Shown piece by piece: positions 8,678 to 17,831 of a stretch of 34,843 nt of DNA (within the stretch, counting starts at the first letter, position 1; each line of letters starts with the position of its first letter). The stretch lies in NCBI GenBank assembly GCA_000179315.1, contig ADZZ01000160.1, forward strand, positions 1 to 34,843, read 5' to 3'. The notes beneath the pieces are model-generated. The model was not told where the DNA came from. It saw nothing but the letters and a program-made list of their open reading frames with translations, and did not search any database. The position numbers and the translations under genes were made by a program. This DNA comes from a delta proteobacterium NaphS2. GTDB taxonomy: Bacteria > Desulfobacterota > DSM-4660 > Desulfatiglandales > Desulfatiglandaceae.

Positions 8678-10399
8678 CTATCTGGCAACGCTTTCTGTTT
8701 CTGACGTCCCGCTTTCGGAGATGTTGATCTGCAACGGTTTTTCCTCATCTTGAGCCAGGTAGGTGGTTGTGGAGGGAAGAGCGAATTTTATGCCTTCTTT
8801 TGTAAATTCATGAATGATTTGCAGGTTCACCCGCTGGCTGAAATCCAGGAATTCCCAGTATTCCGGGGGATGATACCAGATGGCGACCAGAATATTCAGG
8901 GATGAGAGATTGAATTCGTCAAAATACACTTTGGGCGGCAGATCCGGGTCCATCCCCACGTGGTTTTCGAGAATTTTGTTAATGATAGCGACGGCCTTTT
9001 CGACCTTTTCCGGCGGTGTGTCATAGGCAAGGGAGAGATTGGTCAACCGACGGATATGAGGACGTCGGCCGATGTTTTCTATGTCGCTTCTTGCCATCTC
9101 GTCATTGGGGATAGTTGCCTGGTGACCGTTGAGCAATCTTAACCTGGTGGAACGCAGGCCTATTTCCTCAACAACACCGTCATGACCTTTAACGACGATA
9201 CGTTGCCCTACCCGGTAAGGCGTATCCAGAATGATCATAACGCTGGCAATAAAGTTTTTAAGGGTATCCTGAGCGGCGAGAGCGACAGCAAGGCCACCGA
9301 CGCCTAGACCGGTCAGGAGCGTGCTGACATTAAAACCCAGATTTTCCAACCAAAAGAGCGCCGCCAATATGACGATTACTATTTTCAGGAAATTTTTTAT
9401 GGGCCTTCGGAGGACCATGATCGCTTCTTGTCCCCCTCTTCGCAATCGTTCCGCCCACCAGTCAAATAAAAGCTCGGCAAAGCTTAGCATCGCCCACACG
9501 ACAGCGATGGTAAAAAGCGTTTCCGCCCGGGTAAATGAGCGCAACGTTGTTGACGGACCGATCAAATTAATGCCGATGTGCAAAAGCGCAAACATCAGCA
9601 CAATACGCACTGGCTTGGTGATAAAGCTCGCCAGTCGGTATCTCATTTGTCTATCTTTTTTTCGGAGAATTGCGCCGATCAGCCAGGTCGGCAGCAATGC
9701 TGCGAGGTACGAAAAACCGACGAAAACCAGGAATAAAAACCACTGCCAAATTTGCCACCCTAGAAAGGTGATGTCGGGAAAAAACCTCGACAGTCGTTCT
9801 TCAAATGGTCTGTACCCGAATTGTCGATATAAAGCGGGGATTTCGGCGACCGTTCGGTTGGAGAACTTCCAGACATAGACGCCGTCATCCCGTGGAACCT
9901 GCCGCAGAAGAATATTAAACGTTTGCGTTGGCGTTTTGATCCGCCCGACGTTTTCCTCTCTCTCGGGCAAGCCATCTTCCTTGTTTCCCTCCGGGTTCGC
10001 GCTAACTGAATCAACATCAACCATGAGGGTCCGATCCAGGACGATTTTCAGCTGACGCGCCAGGTCCTCTCCTTGCCTCACATCCGTTCGGGACGGCAAA
10101 CTGTGCAGGTCAAGATACTCGGCCGCTTGCTCAAAATCCCCGCTGCGGGCGGCTTTAAAAAAACCTTTGAGGCTGCTGCGGGGTGTGCCGCGTTCAAACT
10201 CGTCCACCGGACCGACGGGAGGCGCTTTTTTGAGCGCAGACGTTTCCGCGGTCTTTTCTTTTTTTGCGTCTCCTTTACCCGTGGATTGAGCGGCGGTCAG
10301 AGCCATCACACTGCTTGCGAGGAATACACCGCTCAGCAACAGACTCACCAGGATGAGCTTATATCGGCCTATTTTTATGATGTAACTGAATATGCTCAT
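8678..10399 (-). CDS. MscS-family mechanosensitive channel with periplasmic domain
   Basis: This 573-aa protein has a signal peptide (about 1-33), a periplasmic domain of about 170 residues, four or five membrane segments and an MscS core. The pore helix reads GVGGLAVALAAQDTLKN, followed by the beta-domain signatures RVGQRIVVKG and TIPNDEM and the C-terminal alpha/beta cage. It is expected to release solutes under hypo-osmotic shock. A strong GGGGAGGAGG site precedes the ATG. It is the first gene of a unit with the larger MscS gene (7-bp gap) and the coiled-coil protein. Two unequal MscS channels side by side may give different tension thresholds, which is an inference. Confidence 0.9.
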   Translation of the reverse strand: MSIFSYIIKIGRYKLILVSLLLSGVFLASSVMALTAAQSTGKGDAKKEKTAETSALKKAPPVGPVDEFERGTPRSSLKGFFKAARSGDFEQAAEYLDLHSLPSRTDVRQGEDLARQLKIVLDRTLMVDVDSVSANPEGNKEDGLPEREENVGRIKTPTQTFNILLRQVPRDDGVYVWKFSNRTVAEIPALYRQFGYRPFEERLSRFFPDITFLGWQIWQWFLFLVFVGFSYLAALLPTWLIGAILRKKDRQMRYRLASFITKPVRIVLMFALLHIGINLIGPSTTLRSFTRAETLFTIAVVWAMLSFAELLFDWWAERLRRGGQEAIMVLRRPIKNFLKIVIVILAALFWLENLGFNVSTLLTGLGVGGLAVALAAQDTLKNFIASVMIILDTPYRVGQRIVVKGHDGVVEEIGLRSTRLRLLNGHQATIPNDEMARSDIENIGRRPHIRRLTNLSLAYDTPPEKVEKAVAIINKILENHVGMDPDLPPKVYFDEFNLSSLNILVAIWYHPPEYWEFLDFSQRVNLQIIHEFTKEGIKFALPSTTTYLAQDEEKPLQINISESGTSETESVAR

Positions 10400-10595
10400 C
10401 AGCCTCCTCCCCTGCCTTGAGGTGGATCGGAAAAATTGTCAATGCCGGCAGCTATGCTATCTTGATTAAACTCTGTCATTAGCGTGATTATATTTGGATA
10501 CCATTGCATCTCAGGCAAGGACTCAACACCCATGGTTCGCACCTAACGGTTGCATATAAATCGTTTGAAGCAGGAGAGGCGGAAATTTCATTATT

Positions 10596-10637
10596 AAAAA
10601 AAACTATGAAACAGGCAAGAAACCCGCTTCATAGTTT
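10596..10637 (-). terminator. Intrinsic terminator ending the sulfatase island
   Basis: A perfect 10-bp stem (AAACTATGAA / TTCATAGTTT) encloses a 17-nt loop and is followed on the minus strand by a run of eight T. It lies downstream of the last sulfatase and of the small ORF, and upstream of the MscS unit, so it separates the two blocks. The rest of the 10400-10813 gap holds only the small ORF described next and no other gene I can support. Confidence 0.75.
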
Positions 10638-10695
10638 CCGATGGAGGTCATCCATAAACAGATGCAATTTGGAATAAATGAATGGTTCCTTCCTT

Positions 10696-10770
10696 CTATA
10701 CAAATATGGCGACCGCGCACAGGCTGGTTATGAATCGTAATACTGTCTTTGGCCTTTTGGTTTTACTCAT
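10696..10770 (-). CDS. Putative 24-aa hydrophobic peptide at the end of the sulfatase unit
   Basis: The ATG at 10770 follows a textbook ribosome site (AAGGAGG, 8 nt upstream) and the frame runs 24 codons to TAG. The peptide begins MSKTKRPKT (strongly basic) and ends in a hydrophobic stretch (FITSLCAVAIFV). It therefore looks either like a tiny membrane peptide or like a signal sequence whose mature part is lost. It sits 43 bp after the arylsulfatase stop and ahead of the terminator at 10637, so it would be co-transcribed with the sulfatase. The ribosome site and position are the only support; there is no family match I know. Confidence 0.4.
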   Translation of the reverse strand: MSKTKRPKTVLRFITSLCAVAIFV

Positions 10771-10813
10771 GGTCTGATCCTCCTTAAATGCAGCGTTTAG
10801 ATTCTTTCATGGA

Positions 10814-12418
10814 CTACTTGGAGCCTCCTGAAGTCTGCAGCTTCTCCATCACCTGGTCCAGGCTGAAACTCGCCGCCTCCTGGCGCGGAGGGAACTCCTT
10901 GAAGGTGGCGATGAATTTGCCGACGTATGTCTGGGCCGGGACCAGAAAATAGGCGTGGTCCAGCAGCCAGTCATAGTAAGTGTTGCTGGTGATCTGAGCC
11001 CGCTCGTAGGGGTCGCGGCGCAGGTTGAAGATATAGGGGACGCGTAACGGCACGAACGGATACTGCCACACCGCAAATGTGCCCGTCTTCTCCTGCTCCA
11101 TGAACAGCAACTTCCAGTCGCCGAAGCGCAGGGCCGTCAGATCACCGTCGTCGGAGAAGTAGAACATTTCCTTGCGCGGACTCTTCTCCGTTTCGCCGGT
11201 GAGCATCGGCAGGATGTTGTAGCCGTCCAGGTGCACCTTATAGTCGCGCCCCATGGCTTTATCGTCGTAGCCGGTCAGCAGTTTATCCTTTATGTCGGGT
11301 TCGCCGGCGGCGGCCAGGAAGGTCGGCAGCCAGTCCATATGGCTCACGATCTGGTTCGACACCGATCCCGCCTTGATCCTGCCGGGCCAGCGCACCGCCG
11401 CGGGCACGCGCCAGCCGCCCTCCCAGTTGGTGTTCTTTTCGCCCCGGAACGGGTTCCAGGCTGCGTCGGGCCAGGTGTTCATGTGCGGCCCGTTGTCGGT
11501 GGAGTAGAACACGATGGTGTTGTCGGCGATGCCCAGTTCATCCAGCAGGTCGAGGAGCGTGCCCACGTGCATGTCATGTTCGATCATGCCGCAGGCGTAC
11601 TCGTCCGCGTTGGGATATTTCTTCTTGATCTCCTTCATCCGCTCCGGAGAGACGTGTGTGCGGAAGTGCATCCGGGTGCCGTTCCACCAGACGAACCAGG
11701 GTTTGCCGGCATTGGTCTTCTCGCGGATGAAATCGGTGGCGGCTTTGACGGTCTCGTCATCGATCTTCTCCATTCGGTCCTTCGTCAGGGCGCCGGTGTC
11801 CTCGATGGCCTGCTTGATCTCATCTCCATAGGAAGCGACCGCGCGCAGCACGCCGCGCGGGCCGAAACGCTCGCGAAAAGTCTGGCCGTTCGGCAGTTTA
11901 AAGTCGCCCGGGTAGTCCTCGTTTTCCGGCTCCTCCTCGGCATTGAGATGGTAGAGATTGCCCAAAAACATGTCAAAGCCGTGGTTGGTGGGAAGATGCG
12001 CGTCCTTGTCGCCCAGGTGATTCTTCCCGAACTGTCCGGTGGCGTAGCCCCGGTCCTTGAGAAGTCCGGCGATGGTGGGGTCTTCCTCACGCATGCCGAG
12101 GTCTGCGCCCGGCAGGCCCACCTTGGAAAGTCCGGTGCGGTACACGCTCTGTCCGGTGATAAAGGCCGACCGCCCTGCGGTGCAAGACTGCTCGCCGTAG
12201 TAGTCCGTGAACATCATGCCTTCACGGGCAATGCGGTCGATGTTGGGCGTTCGATAGCCCACCAACCCGAAGGTATAGGCGGAGATATTCGACTGCCCGA
12301 TGTCGTCGCCCCAGATCACGAGAATGTTGGGCTTGGATGTGTCCTTCGCCTGAACCGCATCGGGTGAACAGATAGCACACACTAGAAACATCAAAACCAG
12401 TATCTTCAAAACTCGCAT
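10814..12418 (-). CDS. Arylsulfatase (type I, CTAGR variant motif)
   Basis: A 534-aa secreted sulfatase with a signal peptide cleaved near VQA (residue 24). Family signatures are present: metal-binding GDDIG at about 37-41, the formylglycine site CTAGR with C79, GKNHLGD, and the STDNGPH metal and substrate motif. The usual proline of C-x-P-x-R is alanine here; CxAxR is a known minority form, so the cysteine can still be a formylglycine precursor. It hydrolyses a sulfate ester in the periplasm after cytoplasmic activation by an FGE or anSME enzyme not encoded in this window. AAAGGAGG precedes the ATG. It follows DUF2950 by 158 bp and is followed by the 24-aa ORF and terminator. The substrate is unknown. 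Confidence 0.9.
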   Translation of the reverse strand: MRVLKILVLMFLVCAICSPDAVQAKDTSKPNILVIWGDDIGQSNISAYTFGLVGYRTPNIDRIAREGMMFTDYYGEQSCTAGRSAFITGQSVYRTGLSKVGLPGADLGMREEDPTIAGLLKDRGYATGQFGKNHLGDKDAHLPTNHGFDMFLGNLYHLNAEEEPENEDYPGDFKLPNGQTFRERFGPRGVLRAVASYGDEIKQAIEDTGALTKDRMEKIDDETVKAATDFIREKTNAGKPWFVWWNGTRMHFRTHVSPERMKEIKKKYPNADEYACGMIEHDMHVGTLLDLLDELGIADNTIVFYSTDNGPHMNTWPDAAWNPFRGEKNTNWEGGWRVPAAVRWPGRIKAGSVSNQIVSHMDWLPTFLAAAGEPDIKDKLLTGYDDKAMGRDYKVHLDGYNILPMLTGETEKSPRKEMFYFSDDGDLTALRFGDWKLLFMEQEKTGTFAVWQYPFVPLRVPYIFNLRRDPYERAQITSNTYYDWLLDHAYFLVPAQTYVGKFIATFKEFPPRQEAASFSLDQVMEKLQTSGGSK

Positions 12419-12576
12419 TGGGAAACCTCCTTTGTCCTTGTAGTGTTGTGTAACGGCGTGAACGCCAACAGATTCGCTCTTTAAACACCTCCTTTAAGCC
12501 ATCAATTTAACGGGTGAATCATTTTTTAAACACAGTGTATATGCAGAACTCAGTTCAACAGCTTTGAAGTTTAAGA

Positions 12577-13530
12577 TTACTTTACTCCTGTCAGAACTTG
12601 AAGATCCGTTTCATGCCAGGACTGGTCCGGATCAAAAGTGGTAATGGCTTTAGCCAGTTTTGGAGTGTTCGGACCAAGATCCTTTTCGTAGATGACGCCT
12701 TGCTGGTTTACCATAAAAGTCATGATTCCGGACGCGCCGTATTTGGCGGGATAGGCCAGCAGAGCATGTCCTAGAACCATTTTTCCTTGCTTCTGATAGT
12801 CAAATGCACCGCCGTAGGCGTGTTTGCCCTGGCCACGAAGGACTTTGAAGTAATATCCATGGTAAGGCATGGACTTGGGATACTTGGCTCCATATCCCTG
12901 GGCAGCGGCTTCCGCCACCAGGGGGCCCAGAGGACTCATGCTCTCTCCTTCCTTTACAGGCCAGAACAGGCCGTTTCTTTTTCCCTGGTCGCTCCTGATG
13001 CAAGATGCAAATGCATGAACCCCGTCTCCACCCAGGTCTTTTTTCGCATAATCGTTTTGAGCATCCACATAGGTGTTTAAGACATTGATGACATCGATTT
13101 CATTTCTGCCGATACGCCGACTCAGTAGCTCATCTTTGCCCGCGGATACGTCAAAAAACCATTGGTCGTTCTGTTTCTCCAGCGGAATGGGAAAGGGCCA
13201 CTCTTTTTCCCCAATAATGATAATTACTCTTTCCGGTCCTTCCTCCTGAACACCGTGGTGGATTCCAAACACCTCGACAAATTTTTCCCGATCCAGGCGA
13301 TCGGCTACCGGGTCGCCGGATTGAACCAGATCCAGACTATCTGTACCGAGAATGTCTATTATACCTTTACCGTCGTTTGATTTGACTGCCTCAATAAGCA
13401 CTTCAACCGCCTGCTGGGGTGACTCAAACCCTTTGCCCTTAAACTTTTTTTCTTCCGCCCAAACCCGTGCTGAAAAACCCACAATCAACAATAGGATAAC
13501 GAAACCACACTTTTTGGAGAAAGAGACCAT
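12577..13530 (-). CDS. DUF2950 family secreted protein
   Basis: The 317-aa product has a signal peptide ending near VWA (residue 25) and then the whole-length DUF2950 pattern: FESPQQAVEVLIEA at the start of the mature protein, an ALNTYV-like segment (here VLNTYVDAQNDYA), HGYYFKVLRGQG, and a closing VNQQGVIYEKDLG. DUF2950 proteins have no proven function; they commonly neighbour DUF3300 genes, as here. GGAGG lies 8-9 nt before the ATG. The gene follows DUF3300 by 79 bp in the same direction, so the two are probably co-expressed envelope proteins. Confidence 0.88.
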   Translation of the reverse strand: MVSFSKKCGFVILLLIVGFSARVWAEEKKFKGKGFESPQQAVEVLIEAVKSNDGKGIIDILGTDSLDLVQSGDPVADRLDREKFVEVFGIHHGVQEEGPERVIIIIGEKEWPFPIPLEKQNDQWFFDVSAGKDELLSRRIGRNEIDVINVLNTYVDAQNDYAKKDLGGDGVHAFASCIRSDQGKRNGLFWPVKEGESMSPLGPLVAEAAAQGYGAKYPKSMPYHGYYFKVLRGQGKHAYGGAFDYQKQGKMVLGHALLAYPAKYGASGIMTFMVNQQGVIYEKDLGPNTPKLAKAITTFDPDQSWHETDLQVLTGVK

Positions 13531-13609
13531 TTTGCTTGCCTCCGTACCTATCTGGATTTTTTTGATATTCTAGACTAACAAATCGCCATACGCTTAGCAG
13601 CTCCGGTTT

Positions 13610-14821
13610 TCATCTTCTTCTGCCTCCAATGCCGCCGCCACCCCTTTCAAAACCTCCGCTTCGGCTGAATTGTCCGCGTTGGCTGGACATCCGTGCCTCC
13701 CTGCCATCGCGTGAGCCACTGAATGCCGTTTCCGATGATCTGAGATTCGAATCTCTTTGGGGACTGCGGTTCAGATTCTGGCCCTGTCCTTTGCCCATGC
13801 TTTCCCCCCTTTCCTTGCTAGGCCTACCCATTTTCTGGCCTTTTTCTCCGGGAACTCTGCCCGTACCGCCTTTTTGGTTGAACGTGTTCCCTGGACCCTT
13901 TCGGTCAAAATTCGCCGCATATCCACGGTCTTTAAATTCTGTTCTTGCCCGCTGCCGTGACGCTTGACCATAACGCTGGTTGAGGTCCGGATTTCGGTAG
14001 GAGACCCCTCTCCTATGCTGGGGATTATGCTTCCAGGGCTGGGGACCGGGTGGGCGACCATGGATGTTGACATTTCGATTGAAATTGGCCGTGCGGTTGA
14101 TGTTTACATTGATGGAATTGTGTCGCCAATTGAAGCCACACCAGCTTGAAATGCCGATGCCGACGGCCATTCCAACACCGAAACTCACCAATCCCAGTCC
14201 AGGAGGATAGGGCCAGACATAAGGCGGATAAGCCGGGTAGGGCCAGGGACCATAGACAACGGCTGGATTGTAAGTGGGCACGTAAATCACCTGGGGGTCC
14301 GAGGGCTGAATCACGATGACTTTGTCCTGGACCTCCACCTTTTGTTCTTTGCTGGTTTTCAGATTCCCTTCTGAATGGGCTTGGGCACGAAGCTCCTGGA
14401 TGACATCCATGACCTCTTTTTGCTGCCCCACAAATGCGTCTCCAAGCTGAGTGGTCTGATCAAGTTTCTCACTCATGGAGCTCAAAACCTTTGGAAAATG
14501 GCACAACGATTTGACGCTCACATCCCAAGTCTTGTCTTTCAGGGCGTTATCCAGGGCGTCATCCTTCAAATTGGCATTTGCCTTCATGAACCGCTCTGCC
14601 TCAACCACCTCAAGCGGATAGGTAGAGGCCATCAAAACCTGGGCCAGCAGGGAATCGGGATAAAGCGCGATGGGCGCCACCAGTTGGGCAATTTGTTCCT
14701 TGGTAAAACTGTGCTGGGAGCTTTCTCCGCTACTCTGTGCCATAAGATGGGGCGGGATCGCCAGAAGTAGAACCAGCAAACCGGTCAGCCATTTGTACAA
14801 ACAGGAATGTTTTGTTTTCAC
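13610..14821 (-). CDS. DUF3300 family secreted protein with low-complexity tail
   Basis: This 403-aa product starts with GTG (GGGGGAG site upstream) and has a signal peptide ending near LMAQ (residue 29). The DUF3300 domain follows: QIAQLVAPIALYPDSLLAQ and LMASTYPLEVVEAERF, then a YVPTYNPAVVYGPW segment and a Pro/Tyr/Trp-rich stretch. One glycine-rich hydrophobic segment comes next (about 212-230). The C-terminal 170 residues are Arg/Gly/Asn/Ser-rich and disordered. The domain has no proven role; its pairing with DUF2950 and sulfatases suggests an envelope or periplasmic assembly function. A perfect 14-bp palindrome lies about 30 bp ahead of the start. Confidence 0.88.
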   Translation of the reverse strand: MKTKHSCLYKWLTGLLVLLLAIPPHLMAQSSGESSQHSFTKEQIAQLVAPIALYPDSLLAQVLMASTYPLEVVEAERFMKANANLKDDALDNALKDKTWDVSVKSLCHFPKVLSSMSEKLDQTTQLGDAFVGQQKEVMDVIQELRAQAHSEGNLKTSKEQKVEVQDKVIVIQPSDPQVIYVPTYNPAVVYGPWPYPAYPPYVWPYPPGLGLVSFGVGMAVGIGISSWCGFNWRHNSINVNINRTANFNRNVNIHGRPPGPQPWKHNPQHRRGVSYRNPDLNQRYGQASRQRARTEFKDRGYAANFDRKGPGNTFNQKGGTGRVPGEKGQKMGRPSKERGESMGKGQGQNLNRSPQRDSNLRSSETAFSGSRDGREARMSSQRGQFSRSGGFERGGGGIGGRRR

Positions 14822-14849
14822 GGTGTCTCCCCCTCACCGAAAGAACTGG

Positions 14850-14863
14850 AACCATGCATGGTT
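14850..14863. repeat. Perfect 14-bp palindrome upstream of DUF3300
   Basis: AACCATGCATGGTT reads the same on both strands and lies 29 bp ahead of the DUF3300 start, a fitting place for an operator. No regulator can be assigned. Confidence 0.3.
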
Positions 14864-15041
14864 TCAGCGAGTTGGCGTTTATTTACCTTACCATGTAGTT
14901 ACGACGACCTTACAAAATAACATGAATTGAGGCAAGGAAGAAGGAAAAGCATTCCAAATAGGCGTCAGATTACCCTATGCTGACAACTCAAACTTCAGTC
15001 GGGTATGCCTCAAATATCATGTCATCCGCATTTGTCTCACT

Positions 15042-16023
15042 TCACTGTCTTGCAGATAAAAAAATGACTTTCCAGTCGTTTTTCATACTGATTACAATCC
15101 AGCCTTTCTTTTTGGCCTCCTCCATCAATGACTGTGGAAAGGTGCCGAACTTGGTATCCGGCAGGTCGTTGGCAGGGCCATAGGCATATTCACGCTTGGC
15201 GTCGTCGTGGAACACCAGCATCATCAGCCGCGCACCCGCTGCCCGCGCCGGTCCATTCCAGCATCTCGCGGTCTCCGGAAGAATTACCAAACGCCGCGAC
15301 GGGTCGCCTGCCGATAAACGTGTTGATGCCGATAGGCTTACCGGTCTTGTCGTCAATAAAATCGATTTGCGGCAGACGCATCAGCACCGGCTTTCCGTTC
15401 CGCATCTCATATTTGGTCTTGATGGTCGAGCCCACCACTTGCTCCGGGGGGACCCCGTAGACCTTCTCCGTCCACGGCCGCATGAACTCGACACCGCCGC
15501 CGGAAACGATGTAGGTTTTGAAGCCGTTGGCCCGAAGATACTGGAGGAGCTCAAGCATGGGCTGATAGGCCAGGTCGGTATAACGGCGCTTGAACCGTGG
15601 GTGACGGGCCTTTTCCAGCCAATCGGTCACAATGGCCTCGAACTCGGCCATCCCCTTTTCGCCCGCGGCCCCCAGCGCCTCAAGGTCGTTGTCGAGCACC
15701 GCCTTGAAGGGCTGCTTCGTCTTCCACTCCGGGTGCCGGGGCGCCAGGGTTTTGACCCGATCCAGACCAAAAGCGAGTTGGGCGTACATGGGGTGGGAAG
15801 GCCAAAGCGTGCCGTCGTTGTCAAAGGTGGCGATGCGCTCAGCAGACGGCACGAAGTCGGGGGAGCCCGGCGTTGTCACCTTTTCCACAAAGGCGAGTAT
15901 GGCTTGTTTGGTATTGCCATCGTTCCAGGAAGGCAGCGGGTCAGCGGCCAGGGCAACCATCGCAGAAAGAAGGAATAAAAGCCCCGATAACCCGATGAGG
16001 ATTTTCTTTACTTTTATTCTCAT
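15042..16023 (-). pseudogene. Secreted HAD-superfamily phosphatase, frameshifted near its C-terminus
   Basis: The first frame (to 15190, 277 codons) gives a signal peptide ending VALA and a HAD phosphatase. Motif I is FDNDGTLW, motif II is YIVSGGG, and the region ending FGNSSGDREMLEW is motif III/IV, as in SerB-like HAD enzymes. The true C-terminus (ARLMMLVFHDDA, KREYAYGP, then KNDWKVIF) lies in another frame ending at 15042. Removing one base from the G3 run (CCC at 15235-15237 on the plus strand) joins the two into one protein of about 326 aa. All catalytic motifs precede the break, so a shortened enzyme might still fold, but the tail is replaced by 14 unrelated residues. It may be a real mutation or a homopolymer sequencing error. 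The substrate is unknown. Confidence 0.8.
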
Positions 16024-16051
16024 AGGAGTTTTCTCCTTAATCGCAAAGTTG

Positions 16052-16077
16052 AGGCCGCCCTTTGGAGACGGCGGCCT
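16052..16077. other. Intercistronic hairpin between sulfatase and HAD genes
   Basis: AGGCCGCC and GGCGGCCT form a perfect GC-rich 8-bp stem with a 10-nt loop in the 88-bp gap. There is no T run on either strand, so mRNA stabilisation, processing or partial attenuation is likelier than full termination. Confidence 0.4.
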
Positions 16078-16111
16078 TCATGCTTGGTGAGTCTTTACAA
16101 ACTTGTGGTTA

Positions 16112-17752
16112 TCAATTGCCGGAAGGCATGGGGAGAGAGAAGCCCTCTTTTTTCAGATCCTCCCGGATGTACATAAAATGCTGATACTTGCTCAGGGTGA
16201 TCGGGCCGGTGTAGACTTCGCTCTGCAGCTTCCGCGGCGGATACTCGATGTAGGTCTTCATCAACTTCTGGACCGACGCGTTAAACGTGACCAACGTCCA
16301 GGTGTGTTCAGTGTAATTATTCATAAAGATGTCGTAGCGTTCCTGCGGATCCTGCAACAGATCGAAGACCTGGGGCACCGTCGCGACGTACTTGTCAGGA
16401 CCTTTCCAGCCCAGATTGGAATCGACCGCCAGAGCGCCGGTGGCCTGTCCGTCGTCTCCGCGCAGGTTGAAGACCGCCTTGTAGTGGCCGACGCGGGCTG
16501 CGCCGGGGGTAAGTTCGTTCTCGGTGAAATAGAACCACGAATTACGCTCACTCTTGCCTTTGCCAAGGAGCACGGGCGACATGTCGTAACTGTCGAAAAT
16601 GATGGGCTGGCCTTCGCGATCCTTCTCAGGCAGTTTCAATCCCGCCAAACCGGCAAAGGTGGCCATAAGGTCAAGACCGCCCAGAATGTCGTGGTTGCGC
16701 ACGCCTGCCTTGATCTTCCCGGGCCACACGGCGATAGCCGGCACGCGGTTGCCTCCCTCGCGGACCGTGCCCTTGGTGCCGCGGAACGGGGTGTACCCGG
16801 CGTCCGGATAGACATCCTGCCAGGCACCGTTATCGGTGGTCCAGAACACCAGGGTGTTTTTGTCAAGGCCGAGTTCTTTAAGTTTGTCCATGATATGGCC
16901 CACACGCGTGTCCAGTTCCACGGTGGAGTCGGCGAACTTGGTCTTGGAGATCGATTTGTGCACGAACTCCGGCGCCGGCAGGTTCGGCTGATGCACCTTC
17001 ATGAAGTTGATGTTGATGAAAAACGGTTGATCCGGGTTCTTGGCGGCATCCTCCAGAAACTTCAAACCCGATTGCTCAACATACTTGTCCAGAAAGGGGA
17101 TTCCCACAACCCCTTTTTCCGGCGTGTCCACGTACTCGCCGTTAACTTTCCAGTCCTGCTTGGGCTTCTCTCCGGCGTTGCCCGATAACGACCCTTTGGT
17201 TACCTTGTCGAACATTTCCCGCAGTTTCGGATCCATGTCCGGGAACCACTTTGGATCGCCATAGGTGTAGGCGTTCAGGTGATAGAGGAAGCAGTGTTCC
17301 ATGATGTCGTAACCCTGGGCGTTGGGCAGTGCATAGTCAGCCTCTCCCAAATGCCACTTGCCGGTGAAATAGGTTTTGTATCCGGCCTCCTTGAGCACCG
17401 ATGCCAGCGTCCACTCAGCAGCCGGAAGACCGCCGCCCTGGCCCTGGAAGGCCACGGTGGTCATGCCGCTACGATTGGGTATGCGCCCGGTCTGCATGGC
17501 CGCGCGACCCGGGGTGCAGCTGGGCTGCGCATAAAATGAGAAAAAAGTCATTCCGTCCGCCGCCATGCGGTCGAAGTTGGGGGTGGGCATACCCCGCCCT
17601 TCTCCACCCCCATAGACACCGAGATCTCCGTAACCGCTATCGTCGGAGACAATCAAAAGGATGTTGGGTTTGTCCGCCGCCTGGGCAAGCCCGGGCAGGC
17701 ACAGGGCCGTTATAAAAACAGCAGCCAGAATTTTCATCCATACTCTTTTCAT
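16112..17752 (-). CDS. Arylsulfatase (type I, CTPGR motif)
   Basis: A secreted sulfatase of 546 aa with a signal peptide ending GLAQA. Signatures: SDDSGYGDLG metal site, formylglycine motif CTPGR, TGKWHLG (catalytic Lys and His), and WTTDNGAW with the metal-binding Asp-Asn. The C-terminal third carries VFDLLQDPQERYDIF, typical of arylsulfatase A-like enzymes. I place the start at 17752: the in-frame ATG at 17767 lies inside the sequence that reads AGGAGG, which is correctly spaced only for the second ATG. It lies between the beta-barrel gene and the HAD phosphatase in the same direction. It needs formylglycine activation by an enzyme encoded elsewhere. The substrate is unknown. Confidence 0.92.
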   Translation of the reverse strand: MKRVWMKILAAVFITALCLPGLAQAADKPNILLIVSDDSGYGDLGVYGGGEGRGMPTPNFDRMAADGMTFFSFYAQPSCTPGRAAMQTGRIPNRSGMTTVAFQGQGGGLPAAEWTLASVLKEAGYKTYFTGKWHLGEADYALPNAQGYDIMEHCFLYHLNAYTYGDPKWFPDMDPKLREMFDKVTKGSLSGNAGEKPKQDWKVNGEYVDTPEKGVVGIPFLDKYVEQSGLKFLEDAAKNPDQPFFININFMKVHQPNLPAPEFVHKSISKTKFADSTVELDTRVGHIMDKLKELGLDKNTLVFWTTDNGAWQDVYPDAGYTPFRGTKGTVREGGNRVPAIAVWPGKIKAGVRNHDILGGLDLMATFAGLAGLKLPEKDREGQPIIFDSYDMSPVLLGKGKSERNSWFYFTENELTPGAARVGHYKAVFNLRGDDGQATGALAVDSNLGWKGPDKYVATVPQVFDLLQDPQERYDIFMNNYTEHTWTLVTFNASVQKLMKTYIEYPPRKLQSEVYTGPITLSKYQHFMYIREDLKKEGFSLPMPSGN

Positions 17753-17831
17753 TTTTTTCCTCCTCATGGTTTTTTGTCTAGTGGTTTAAAAAACAACGGA
17801 AATCTCCATGATCGACGGAACGGCAACAAAC

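Noticed and set aside
10436-10441. TTGACA (minus strand) as a -35 box for the MscS unit
   Set aside because: No acceptable -10 box at 16-18 bp.
11231-12367. 378-codon plus-strand open frame opposite the arylsulfatase
   Set aside because: GC-rich antisense shadow; the minus strand has all sulfatase motifs.
12222-12488. Small frame starting with GTG after AAAGGAGG upstream of the CTAGR sulfatase
   Set aside because: The ribosome-like motif touches the GTG with no spacing and the frame overlaps the sulfatase start without any motif.
16103-17188. 361-codon plus-strand open frame opposite the second sulfatase
   Set aside because: Antisense shadow with no start signal or recognisable domain.
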